NCBI RefSeq assembly: GCF_000972705.2
Contig: NZ_LATL02000204.1
Span: forward strand, 1 to 41,544
DNA: 41,544 nucleotides
Source of the DNA: Limnoraphis robusta CS-951
GTDB lineage: Bacteria; Cyanobacteriota; Cyanobacteriia; Cyanobacteriales; Microcoleaceae
Direction: 5' to 3'
Part shown: positions 17,551 through 25,871 of the stretch, one piece after another
Position numbering within the stretch: the stretch's first letter is position 1
Layout of the letters: each line of letters begins with the position of its first letter
Program-made: the position numbers and the translations under genes
Notes under the pieces: model-generated
What the model was told of the DNA's origin: nothing
Database searches by the model: none
Seen by the model: only the letters and a program-made list of their open reading frames with translations

Positions 17551-18888
17551 ATGTTTGAGGGTCAAAAATCAAAATATCAGTTCATTTTTTTCTCGGTTTC
17601 ATTCCTGGGGAGTCGGCGCGTAATTCAGATAATCGGGTTAGCGATCGCAACGCTTTTCAGTATTGGGCTATTCAGTTATTTTCCCTCATTTTCTCAAGAA
17701 TCTGTTACTGTCCGATTTTTAGTACAAGCTGGAGAAGCAACCCAATTCGCATCTTTTGCTGAAGATTTTAACCAAAAAAACCCTAATATTACTCTAGAAA
17801 TTGTTCGAGGGCCGAATAATACGAACTTAGTTGAAGATCTTTATACCTCTGCCTTTTTACTCGGAGATTCACCCTATGATATTGTGTATATGGATATCGT
17901 TTGGGTGCAAAAATTTGCAGCAGCCGGATGGTTAGCGGATTTATCGCCTTGGGTTGATCCGAATTTATTAACACCCTATTTAGAAGGAGTCACAGAGGGA
18001 GGACGTTATCAAGATAAACTGTATAGAATGCCTCTGCGGGCTGATGGTGGAATGCTGTATTATCGCACAGATTTGTTGAAAGAAATTGGGGTTGAACCGC
18101 CAGCAACTTTTGCAGATTTGTTCAAGATTTCTAAACAAATTCAAGACAAAGGTTTAGCCCAATGGGGATATGTTTGGCAGGGAAAACAATATGAAGGATT
18201 ATCGGCTATGTTTACCGAAGTTCTAGAAGGATTTGGAGGATTTTGGGTTGATCCAGAAACCAATGAAGTTGGACTCGATAAACCTGAAGCGATTGCAGCC
18301 GTTGAATTTTTGCGTCAAACGATTACAGAAGGAATTTCTCCAGAAGATGTAACGACTTATTCAGAAGAAGAAAGTCGATTACTCTTTCAAAGTGGAAATA
18401 CCGTTTTTTTACGCAATTGGCCCTATGTTGTTCCCCTAGCAAATCAATCTCAAATAGCTAACAAATTTAGCATTAAACCAATGGTTCATGCGCCCGGCTT
18501 AAATAGTGGGGCTTGTTTAGGGGGTTGGGGATTTGGTATTTCCAGTAATTCACCTCATCAAGAAGAAGCCTGGAAAGTAATTGAATATTTTAATACGGTT
18601 GATGTGCAGCGCGAGTATTTTTTAAAAACCGGGTTTGTTCCGGGGCGGCGCTCACTGTTTTTAGATGCAGCATTAGTTACGAAATATCCCCATTATCCTC
18701 AACTTTTAGAGGTGATTAATAACTCCGTTTTACGTCCGCCTATTGCCCAATATGCTCAAACCTCTGACATTTTGCAACGTTATCTGAGCGCCGTCTTAAC
18801 AGGTTCTCAAACTCCCGAAGCTGCGATGCAAGCAGCAGCCCGAGAAACCCGAACATTATTAGGAGGAAAACAAAAAATCAACAGTTAA
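17551..18888 (+). CDS. Sugar ABC transporter substrate-binding protein (CUT1 type)
   Basis: A 445-residue extracytoplasmic binding protein of the maltose/trehalose type (SBP_bac_1). The N-terminus has a basic stretch followed by a hydrophobic segment (about 24-45) as signal or membrane anchor; there is no clear lipobox. Typical segments are FLVQAGEATQFASFAEDFNQ, YDIVYMDIVWVQKFAAAGWL, YRMPLRADGGMLYYRTDLL and WPYVVPLAN. It is the first of four genes (32-, 3- and 36-base gaps) forming a complete importer. The substrate could be trehalose, maltose or the compatible solute glucosylglycerol (Ggt-like); the sequence does not decide between them. Confidence 0.88.
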   Translation: MFEGQKSKYQFIFFSVSFLGSRRVIQIIGLAIATLFSIGLFSYFPSFSQESVTVRFLVQAGEATQFASFAEDFNQKNPNITLEIVRGPNNTNLVEDLYTSAFLLGDSPYDIVYMDIVWVQKFAAAGWLADLSPWVDPNLLTPYLEGVTEGGRYQDKLYRMPLRADGGMLYYRTDLLKEIGVEPPATFADLFKISKQIQDKGLAQWGYVWQGKQYEGLSAMFTEVLEGFGGFWVDPETNEVGLDKPEAIAAVEFLRQTITEGISPEDVTTYSEEESRLLFQSGNTVFLRNWPYVVPLANQSQIANKFSIKPMVHAPGLNSGACLGGWGFGISSNSPHQEEAWKVIEYFNTVDVQREYFLKTGFVPGRRSLFLDAALVTKYPHYPQLLEVINNSVLRPPIAQYAQTSDILQRYLSAVLTGSQTPEAAMQAAARETRTLLGGKQKINS

Positions 18889-18920
18889 AAATAGTTGATT
18901 GTCGTTTATATTAAAGATGA

Positions 18921-19829
18921 ATGAAACAAAAAGATATTGAACAACGAGAAAAAACCACCGGATGGTTACTGATTTTGCCTGCCTTATTCATTTTAGCATT
19001 GGTGTTTATTTATCCGATTGCTCGGGCGTTTTGGTTGAGTTTTTTTACCGAAAATTTAGCCACTCAGTTACAACCGATTTTTTCAGGACTGTACAATTAT
19101 TCTCGCCTACTGGGAGATAGTCGTTTTTGGCAAAGTTTGTGGAATACCAGCGTTTTTACTCTGATTTCAATTACAATAGAATTAATCTTGGGCATGGGAA
19201 TTGCTCTTATTCTCAATCAAAGCTTTCGCGGACGAGGATTTGTGCGAACCTCAGCGCTCATTCCTTGGGCGTTACCAACGGCTGTTATGGGGTTAGCTTG
19301 GGCGTGGATTTTTAATGGTCAATATGGGGTCGTCAATGACCTATTACAACGCTTAGGATTGATGGAAACGAGCATCACTTGGTTAGGTGATCCCACAAGA
19401 GCCATGTTTGCTTTAATTGTCGCAGAAGTTTGGAAAACTACCCCTTTTATTTCTATTCTTTTGTTAGCGGGATTGCAATCGATTTCGATGGATTTATATG
19501 AAGCGCATTCGATTGATGGAGCAACACCTATTCAGAGTTTTCGTCAAATCACTTTACCGCTCTTAATGCCTCAAATTATTATCGCCTTACTGTTTAGATT
19601 TGCTCAAGCTTTTGGGGTATTTGATTTAGTTCAAGTGATGACGGGAGGAGGGCCAGCAGGGTCTACAGAAACCGTTTCTATCTATATCTATGCAACCGTT
19701 AGACGTTATTTGGATTTTGGATATGGGGCGGCGTTAGTTGTGGTGACGTTTTTCTTATTAGTAATAGCTGTAGCCATTGCCGCATTTTTACTGTCAAAAA
19801 GTCGTGTTAATTTAACTGGAGGACAATAA
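18921..19829 (+). CDS. Sugar ABC transporter permease (MalF-like)
   Basis: A 302-residue inner-membrane permease with six hydrophobic segments, starting with ILPALFILALVFIYPIARAFWLSFF. The EAA loop EAHSIDGATPIQSFRQITLPLLMP (about 194-217), which contacts the ATPase, is intact. The end is followed after three bases by the second permease, and the pair forms the heterodimeric channel. Confidence 0.92.
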   Translation: MKQKDIEQREKTTGWLLILPALFILALVFIYPIARAFWLSFFTENLATQLQPIFSGLYNYSRLLGDSRFWQSLWNTSVFTLISITIELILGMGIALILNQSFRGRGFVRTSALIPWALPTAVMGLAWAWIFNGQYGVVNDLLQRLGLMETSITWLGDPTRAMFALIVAEVWKTTPFISILLLAGLQSISMDLYEAHSIDGATPIQSFRQITLPLLMPQIIIALLFRFAQAFGVFDLVQVMTGGGPAGSTETVSIYIYATVRRYLDFGYGAALVVVTFFLLVIAVAIAAFLLSKSRVNLTGGQ

Positions 19830-19832
19830 GTT

Positions 19833-20705
19833 ATGGCGAATATTTCCAAATCTGACACCTCGGCAACACCAACCGACATCAATTGGAAAAATATTCTTCT
19901 ATTTATTGGAGTTATATTTACCGTTATCTTTTGTTTAGCTCCGATTTTATGGCAAATTCTCACCTCATTTAAAACCAATGAAGCGATTGCTGCGATTCCT
20001 GCAATTTATTTCCCTAAATTCAATCAACTTACGCTTGAACATTATCTCAATTTAGGTTCACCTTTTATTGGATATATTCTTAATAGTGCTTTTGTTTCTT
20101 TGACTTCAACACTTTTTTGTTTAGCAATCGGTGCGCCAGCCGCTTATACTCTAGCCCGGTTGCGAATTCCGGGTGAAAATATCATTTTAGGCTTTATATT
20201 ACTGGTGACTTTATTTCCCTATGTGTTATTATTTTTAGGACTGCTAGAAGTCGTGAAATTTTTGGGACTGGGAAATAACTATCTGGCCTTGATTATTCCC
20301 TACACTGCGATCAACTTACCCTTAACCATTTTAGTTCTTAGAAGTTTCTTCCAACAACTGCCTAAAGATTTAGAAGACTCGGCTAAAATAGACGGTTATA
20401 ATACTATTTCTATGTTATTACAAATTGTTCTGCCGATGACCACTCCAGCGTTAATTACAACGGGAATTCTCACGTTTATCTTTGCCTGGAATGAGTTTAT
20501 TTTTGCCCTAACTTTTATTACCCGAGAAAACTTGTATACGATTCCGGTTGCTGTTGCTCAACTCGGAGGGGCTTCTGTTTATGAAATTCCTTACGGGCCA
20601 ATTGCTGCGGCGACAATTGCGGGAACATTCCCCTTAATTCTATTAGTTTTGCTGTTTCAAAGACGGATTGTTCAAGGCATTACGGCGGGCGCTGTTAAGG
20701 GTTAA
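19833..20705 (+). CDS. Sugar ABC transporter permease (MalG-like)
   Basis: A 290-residue permease with a cytoplasmic N-terminus and six membrane segments. Its features are the ILWQILTSFKTNEAI segment typical of MalG-type permeases, the EAA loop (EDSAKIDGYNTISMLLQIVLP), and AWNEFIFALTFI near the end. It pairs with the upstream MalF-like protein. Confidence 0.92.
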   Translation: MANISKSDTSATPTDINWKNILLFIGVIFTVIFCLAPILWQILTSFKTNEAIAAIPAIYFPKFNQLTLEHYLNLGSPFIGYILNSAFVSLTSTLFCLAIGAPAAYTLARLRIPGENIILGFILLVTLFPYVLLFLGLLEVVKFLGLGNNYLALIIPYTAINLPLTILVLRSFFQQLPKDLEDSAKIDGYNTISMLLQIVLPMTTPALITTGILTFIFAWNEFIFALTFITRENLYTIPVAVAQLGGASVYEIPYGPIAAATIAGTFPLILLVLLFQRRIVQGITAGAVKG

Positions 20706-20741
20706 TTTTTCATTAAAAACTCAATTTAAAAACGATTAACT

Positions 20742-21815
20742 ATGGCTGAACTCAAACTTGAAAATCTCCGTAAACAATTCGCTCCCTCTGTTGTTCCCGT
20801 TAAAGATATTAGTTTAGAAGTAAAAGATGGTGAATTTCTCACCTTACTCGGCCCTTCTGGATGCGGGAAATCAACCCTATTACGATTAATAGCAGGACTC
20901 GAACAACCCACCCAAGGAAAAGTCTTGATTGGCGGAAAAAATGTGACATCAACTCCACCCGGAAAACGCAATATTTCAATGGTTTTTCAAAGCTATGCAC
21001 TGTATCCTCATATGAGTGTGTTTGAAAATATTTCAGCCGCTTTAAAACTGCGTAAAACTTCGCGAGAGGAAATCGAAAAACGAGTTCAAGATGTGACGCA
21101 ACGACTCGGTTTAGAACATCTGCTAACTCGCAAACCCGGTCAACTTTCGGGAGGTCAGCGTCAGCGAGTGGCGTTGGCTCGTTCGTTAGTGCGAAATCCT
21201 GATATCTTTTTATTAGATGAACCTTTGAGTAATTTAGATGCGTTATTGCGAGAACAGGTTCGGGCTGATTTAAAACAGTTATTTGAATCCCAAAATAAGC
21301 CAGTGGTTTATGTCACCCATGACCAAATCGAAGCGATGACTTTATCGGATAAAATTGCGGTTTTGTGTGAGGGATATTTACAGCAACTCGCTTCTCCTCG
21401 TGAGATTTACACTGCACCTGCCAATAAGTTTATCGCGGGTTTTGTGGGAAGTCCTCAAATGAATTTACTCAAGCTTAACTGCCAGAAAAATACAGCAATT
21501 TTAGGAGAATATCAGATTATTTTACCTCCCTTGAAAACTCAACCTCATCAAGTTATTTTGGGAATTCGTCCTGAAGATATTAGCTTAGGAGAAATAGAAA
21601 CGGGTCAAACAATCACAGGTTATATTTTTCTCGTTGAAGATTTTGGCAAAGAAAAATTACTGAGTCTGCGAGTAACAGGTTCGGATCATACAGTCAGAAT
21701 GATGGTTCCTTCTGATCGAAGTTGGGAGGGAGAAAATATTACCGTTTCTCTGTTCAAAAAACAATTCCATTGCTTTGATGTGGAAACAGGCGATCGCCTC
21801 AATTCATCGACTTAA
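20742..21815 (+). CDS. Sugar ABC transporter ATPase (MalK/MsmK-like)
   Basis: A 357-residue ATPase. Walker A is GPSGCGKST (37-45), the Q-loop is in VFQSYALYPHMSV, the signature LSGGQ is at 135-139, Walker B is IFLLDE (155-160), the D-loop is SNLD and the switch His is in VTHDQ. The C-terminal part (about 235-357) is a TOBE/MalK-like regulatory domain (LGIRPEDISLGE). Being encoded in the same operon, it probably serves this transporter. In some cyanobacteria one such ATPase serves several CUT1 systems. Confidence 0.93.
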   Translation: MAELKLENLRKQFAPSVVPVKDISLEVKDGEFLTLLGPSGCGKSTLLRLIAGLEQPTQGKVLIGGKNVTSTPPGKRNISMVFQSYALYPHMSVFENISAALKLRKTSREEIEKRVQDVTQRLGLEHLLTRKPGQLSGGQRQRVALARSLVRNPDIFLLDEPLSNLDALLREQVRADLKQLFESQNKPVVYVTHDQIEAMTLSDKIAVLCEGYLQQLASPREIYTAPANKFIAGFVGSPQMNLLKLNCQKNTAILGEYQIILPPLKTQPHQVILGIRPEDISLGEIETGQTITGYIFLVEDFGKEKLLSLRVTGSDHTVRMMVPSDRSWEGENITVSLFKKQFHCFDVETGDRLNSST

Positions 21816-21844
21816 AATAAGAATCATCTAACCCATTCATTTTT

Positions 21845-23563
21845 TTATCTTAATGTTTTTCGCATAAAATGACTGATAAAATCGACAAAAATGGTGAGAA
21901 AAACAAAAACAATTAAGGTCGCCAAAACACTGTTATAATCAAAACTACTTAGTTGTTCTGTGAGTAACCGTCCTAAGCCACCTGCACCAACTAAACCCAC
22001 AATTACAGTCGCCCGAATACAGACTTCCCAACGATAGAGAATATAGGCGATAAACCGGGGAAGCGTCAAGGGTAAAACGCCATAGATAAACACTTGAGGA
22101 CTCGTGGCGCCTAACCCCGAAAGCGATCGCAAGGGACGCTGATCTAAATTTTCTGTAACTTCTGCCATTAATCGTCCTAAAATCCCCAGATTATGTAACC
22201 CTAAAGCAATGGCTCCGGGTAAAATTCCGGGAAATAAAATAAACAGAAAAATTAACGCCCAAATTGGTTCAGGAACAGACCTAGCAAAGAGTAAGATAAA
22301 CCGACTTATACCCCAAATGACGATACCAAAGTTGAACAAAGGAGGATTTTTATTTTGACTAAAATCAAAGATTCCACCGGGTAATAAGAAGTTATTTGCA
22401 GCCGGAAATGAGAGTAAAATCCCACCTAAACCTGCTATAATTATCGCTAAAATAGACAGGGCGAGAGTTTGTTGGGCTAGGGTAAAAAGCTGTTCAAGTT
22501 CGCTAAAATCGGGCGGCAACGCTTCTTGTAAAATTGAGACGAATAATTGCCAAGTTCGAGGCGACCACAGTTTAGAAAAATCAGCGTTAATATCCCAAAA
22601 GGAAAAACAAATTAAAATTAGGGTAAAATAACCAGATAGGGTAACAAAAGAAGGAAAACAATATTTCTTTACTGCTATATTTTCTGAATTTTCGTTGTAT
22701 TTTTTGTCGGTTTTTAACTGCAAAATATTAAGATCTAAGCGAGAGGGCGCACCCAAACGATGACGCAAGCTTGAACTCCACAGATCGGTCAATCCGGTTA
22801 AAATAACTAATGCAATTAATAGCGTCCAAACTTGATGATAACGCAAGGATTGAAGGCTGAGTAATATTTCATAACCCAAGCCACCCGCCCCGATTATTCC
22901 TAATAGAGTCGCTGAACGGATAGAGCATTCAAATCGATAAAAAGTGTAAGATAAAAGGTTGAGAAAGGCTTGGGGAAATAGGGTGTAAAGAAAGGCGTTG
23001 AGAGGGGAAATACCACTACTCAAAAGGGCGGTTAAAGCTTGGCGTGGGGTTTCATCTAAAATATCTGAAAAAACTTTGGCGGTAATGCTACCAAAAGGAA
23101 TGGCGATCGCGAAAATAGCGACAAGCGGATCGAGTCCAAAGATATTAATAAAAAATAAGCCCCAAATCGCTTCGTGAATGGAACGAGGAATGCCTAAAAG
23201 CGATCGCACAAATAACCAAGGGGTTGCTAAAGAATCAGGAGAAAGCGATCGCCACCAAATTTCTGAGGACAATAAACCGCCAATTACACCGATGAAAATA
23301 CTGAAAACAGTACCACAAACTGCAAAGCTTAAGGTTTTTAAACTTGCTTCTAGGGTCAGTTGAATAAATTCTCGGTTAAGTTCGGGAGAAAAAGCAGCCT
23401 TGAGAAATGGTTTAACTAAGCTAAACCCGCCAAAGTTCACTAATTCTTGTTGAAAAATTCCGGCTATTTGGAATGACCAAATTAGAGATAAAGTTGTAAT
23501 AATCAGCCAAACGGTTTTCCAGTTGACTAGAGAGGGACGTTTGATTTTAAAGGTTGAATTCAT
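21845..23563 (-). CDS. phnE: Fused double PhnE-type ABC transporter permease
   Basis: A 572-residue membrane protein, about twice the length of a single PhnE. Each half repeats the family signs. The first half has GIPRSIHEAIWGLFF and a loop DETPRQALTALLSSGISPLNAF with ECSIRSATLLGIIGAGGLG. The second half has ARSVPEPIWALIFL, ENLDQRPLRSLSGLGATSPQVF and EVCIRATVIVGLVGAGGLG. One polypeptide would thus supply both transmembrane halves. Between the halves is a hydrophilic stretch (about 275-300). It is the last gene of the operon and contains several HIP1 octamers. Phosphonate, phosphite and selenate-type systems share this fold. Confidence 0.88.
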   Translation of the reverse strand: MNSTFKIKRPSLVNWKTVWLIITTLSLIWSFQIAGIFQQELVNFGGFSLVKPFLKAAFSPELNREFIQLTLEASLKTLSFAVCGTVFSIFIGVIGGLLSSEIWWRSLSPDSLATPWLFVRSLLGIPRSIHEAIWGLFFINIFGLDPLVAIFAIAIPFGSITAKVFSDILDETPRQALTALLSSGISPLNAFLYTLFPQAFLNLLSYTFYRFECSIRSATLLGIIGAGGLGYEILLSLQSLRYHQVWTLLIALVILTGLTDLWSSSLRHRLGAPSRLDLNILQLKTDKKYNENSENIAVKKYCFPSFVTLSGYFTLILICFSFWDINADFSKLWSPRTWQLFVSILQEALPPDFSELEQLFTLAQQTLALSILAIIIAGLGGILLSFPAANNFLLPGGIFDFSQNKNPPLFNFGIVIWGISRFILLFARSVPEPIWALIFLFILFPGILPGAIALGLHNLGILGRLMAEVTENLDQRPLRSLSGLGATSPQVFIYGVLPLTLPRFIAYILYRWEVCIRATVIVGLVGAGGLGRLLTEQLSSFDYNSVLATLIVFVFLTIFVDFISHFMRKTLR

Positions 23564-23613
23564 TCCTTAAATTAGCGTTAATTGATAGAATTTTATGATA
23601 AAATAGAGTTGGT

Positions 23614-24369
23614 TTAAAATAGAGTATCGTATAATTGATCAATCCGATCATCTGTTAAGCTGTTAGCCGGAAGATCAAAGAAAATTTTCCCTGCTTTTAA
23701 ACCAATAATACGCTGATAATGACTGCGAGCAAATTCAATGGCGTGCAGACTGGTCACGAGAGTTTTATTAGTTTCTTGACTTAATTGACGCAGTAAATCT
23801 ATAATTTCCGAGGAGCGTTGCGGATCAAGACTAGAAATCGGTTCATCGGCTAAAATTGCAGTGGGATTCTGCACTAAAACCCTGGCGATCGCGACCCGTT
23901 GCTGTTGACCTCCTGAGAGGCGATCGGTACGTTCAAAGAGTTTTTCGGGAATTCCTACTTGTTGGAGGGCTTGGGTTGCTGTTTTAATTTCTAGAGGATA
24001 AATGAGTGAAATTGCAGCTTTAAAAAATGACCAACGCCCTAAATGACCTGCGTTAATATTATGAATCACTCGCAGATTATCCACCAGATTAAATTGTTGG
24101 TAAATTGTTCCGATTTGTTGTTGAACTTGACGACGTAATTTTGGACGCAGGTTTCTCAGATTTCGACCCAGTATGTAAACTTCACCTTGAGTTGGAATAA
24201 TTGTACCATTTAGTAAACTCAGCAGGGTACTTTTTCCCGCACCAGAAGATCCAACTAATGCGACTTGTTCTCCTGCTGTAATCTTGATGTTAATATCAGT
24301 CAAGGACTGAAATTTTCCAAACCGATGTGTTACATTTTTGAGTTCAAAAATTGGAACATTTTGCATCAT
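23614..24369 (-). CDS. phnC: PhnC-type ABC transporter ATPase
   Basis: A 251-residue ATPase. Walker A is GSSGAGKST (40-48), the Q-loop is in GTIYQQFNLVDNL, the signature is LSGGQQQRVAIARV, Walker B is AILADE followed by PISSLDP, and the switch is TSLHAIEFA. The short length and the ..QIGTIYQQFNLVDNLRVIHNINAG stretch are typical of PhnC. It lies 18 bases after the small secreted protein and 50 bases before the fused permease. Confidence 0.92.
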   Translation of the reverse strand: MMQNVPIFELKNVTHRFGKFQSLTDINIKITAGEQVALVGSSGAGKSTLLSLLNGTIIPTQGEVYILGRNLRNLRPKLRRQVQQQIGTIYQQFNLVDNLRVIHNINAGHLGRWSFFKAAISLIYPLEIKTATQALQQVGIPEKLFERTDRLSGGQQQRVAIARVLVQNPTAILADEPISSLDPQRSSEIIDLLRQLSQETNKTLVTSLHAIEFARSHYQRIIGLKAGKIFFDLPANSLTDDRIDQLYDTLF

Positions 24370-24387
24370 TGAACAAAGACACTGAAT

Positions 24388-24771
24388 TTAAAAACTGACA
24401 TCTATTTTAACCGTTTTTCCAGTGTCTTTATTATAAAGTGTTAGTTCCATCACATTATCAAACCGTTCGGCTCTCTCCACAACCCAAGAAGTCTGAATCA
24501 GAGTATTTACTTTGTCGGGATTGGGCATAATCACTTCTGCACCGGACTGAGCTTTTAAGATAATCAATGTGCCTAAGTTTGTTGACAATTGAAAACCTAT
24601 TCTTTCGGTGTCAATTTGTGAGCGCGAGTAATTACAATTAAACAGTAGAAAACTAGAATCATTAGTCCCAGATTCATCAATCTGGCAGGATACAGTTGAT
24701 TGTGCGATCGCTGAATTGGCTAGTCCAATCCCTAGAAAAAATAACAGCGACAGAAATAGATTTTTGAGCAT
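24388..24771 (-). CDS. Small secreted protein inside the PhnD-type operon
   Basis: A 127-residue protein I do not recognise. Residues 1-23 form a clear signal peptide (LFLSLLFFLGIGLANSAIA, cleavage before QSTVSC). The mature part of about 104 residues is rich in beta-type sequence (GFQLSTNLGTLIILKAQSGAEV, ..MELTLYNKDTGKTVKID) and has two Cys (C29 and C46) that could form a disulfide. Its place between the binding protein and the ATPase, on the same strand, suggests a periplasmic accessory role. That is inference only. Confidence 0.7.
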   Translation of the reverse strand: MLKNLFLSLLFFLGIGLANSAIAQSTVSCQIDESGTNDSSFLLFNCNYSRSQIDTERIGFQLSTNLGTLIILKAQSGAEVIMPNPDKVNTLIQTSWVVERAERFDNVMELTLYNKDTGKTVKIDVSF

Positions 24772-24824
24772 AGTATTTACCCAAAGATTTAGAGTATCGT
24801 TTTAATAGATTGATCCCTAGCTAT

Positions 24825-24841
24825 TTCTAAATCATTTAGAA
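24825..24841 (-). promoter_or_regulatory. Perfect palindrome before the small secreted protein gene
   Basis: TTCTAAA-TCA-TTTAGAA is a perfect 7+7 dyad in the 118-base gap after the binding-protein gene, 54-70 bases ahead of the start at 24771. A closely similar palindrome occurs upstream of the binding-protein gene (25827-25842). It is a candidate operator or a hairpin adjusting expression within the operon. Confidence 0.5.
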
Positions 24842-24889
24842 TGAGGCCGTTAATCCCAAATTATATCGGCTCAAAACACGGTTCAATTA

Positions 24890-25801
24890 TTACTTTATTT
24901 TGCCAATTTCTCGCCCGACTTCCTCAATTTGAGAATAGTTGGAGTTTTGAGTGGTAATAAACTGACCTGCGCTGAACAAATCTAGGATTTCCTTTTCCTC
25001 CGGCACATTGGGATCAAGACTCATAAAAGCCTCTTGTACCTTTTGAACGAAGTCTGCGCCGTATTGTTCCTTAACTTGGGGGTGAATGACCCAATGGTAA
25101 TCATAATAGGCAGGTGTACGCCAAATCACCTCAACCTGATCTAAGTTTATCGCATTTTCTTGAACTCGTTTTTCCCAAACTTTTTCATTGACTGCACCCA
25201 CCTGATAGGTTCCGGCTTCTACTAATTTAATAGTCTTATCGTGATCGCCAGAAAAACCCGGTTCGCCTTTAAAATCTTCTAGAGTGACACCTGCTTGTTG
25301 AAGAAAATACTGCGGCATTAATCGCCCCGATGTTGAAGATTCACTTCCAAATGTCAAGGTTTTGTCTTTAAGTTTTTGCAGTTCAGAAATATCATTTAAA
25401 GGGGTAAGTTCGCTAGATTTGTGAGCAATGAATAAACTATGAAACTGTTGATCAACATCCCGTTGAGCGATCGCTTCTGCTCCCGGAACTTGTAGACGCG
25501 CTTGAACTCCCGTTAAACCGCCAAACCAAACTAAATCTAAATCCCCGACTTTAAAAGCTGTTACTGCTGCTGCATAATCTGTGACGGGTTTGTATTCAAC
25601 GGGAACGCCTAGTTTTTGTTCTAAATAGGTGGCTAATTGTTGATACTTTCGCTGTAATTCTTCTGGATCTTGGTCAGGAATTGCACCCACAATTAACGCT
25701 TCTTCAGAGCCACCCGTTGACGTTTGAGAAGAAGGAGAAGAACAGGCTGCTAAAGGTAGCATAAAGACCAAGATTCCAAAAAACAAAAATTTTTTAATCA
25801 T
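24890..25801 (-). CDS. PhnD-type (phosphonate/phosphite or putative selenate) binding lipoprotein
   Basis: A 303-residue periplasmic binding protein. It has a signal peptide with lipobox LAAC (C20), then VGAIPDQDPEELQRKYQQLA, YKPVTDYAAAVTAFKVGDLD, LVWFGGLTGVQARLQVPGA and SESSTSGRLMPQYFLQQAG. These segments are those of the PhnD superfamily, and the wording of the opening resembles the subgroup called 'putative selenate' binding protein more than classical PhnD. The ligand cannot be settled from sequence. Its partners PhnC and a fused PhnE follow on the same strand. Confidence 0.85.
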   Translation of the reverse strand: MIKKFLFFGILVFMLPLAACSSPSSQTSTGGSEEALIVGAIPDQDPEELQRKYQQLATYLEQKLGVPVEYKPVTDYAAAVTAFKVGDLDLVWFGGLTGVQARLQVPGAEAIAQRDVDQQFHSLFIAHKSSELTPLNDISELQKLKDKTLTFGSESSTSGRLMPQYFLQQAGVTLEDFKGEPGFSGDHDKTIKLVEAGTYQVGAVNEKVWEKRVQENAINLDQVEVIWRTPAYYDYHWVIHPQVKEQYGADFVQKVQEAFMSLDPNVPEEKEILDLFSAGQFITTQNSNYSQIEEVGREIGKIK

Positions 25802-25826
25802 CAGTTGATTCCCTTGAATTGTGTGA

Positions 25827-25842
25827 TCCTAAATCTTTTAGA
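25827..25842 (-). promoter_or_regulatory. Palindrome before the PhnD-type gene
   Basis: Plus-strand TCCTAAATCTTTTAGA contains the dyad CTAAA-TCT-TTTAG and ends 26 bases ahead of the start at 25801. It agrees at 14 of 16 positions with the palindrome beginning at 24825. This suggests a common binding site near the promoter of the transport genes. Confidence 0.5.
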
Positions 25843-25871
25843 TTATACTATAATTTTAAGCGTTTTCAACT

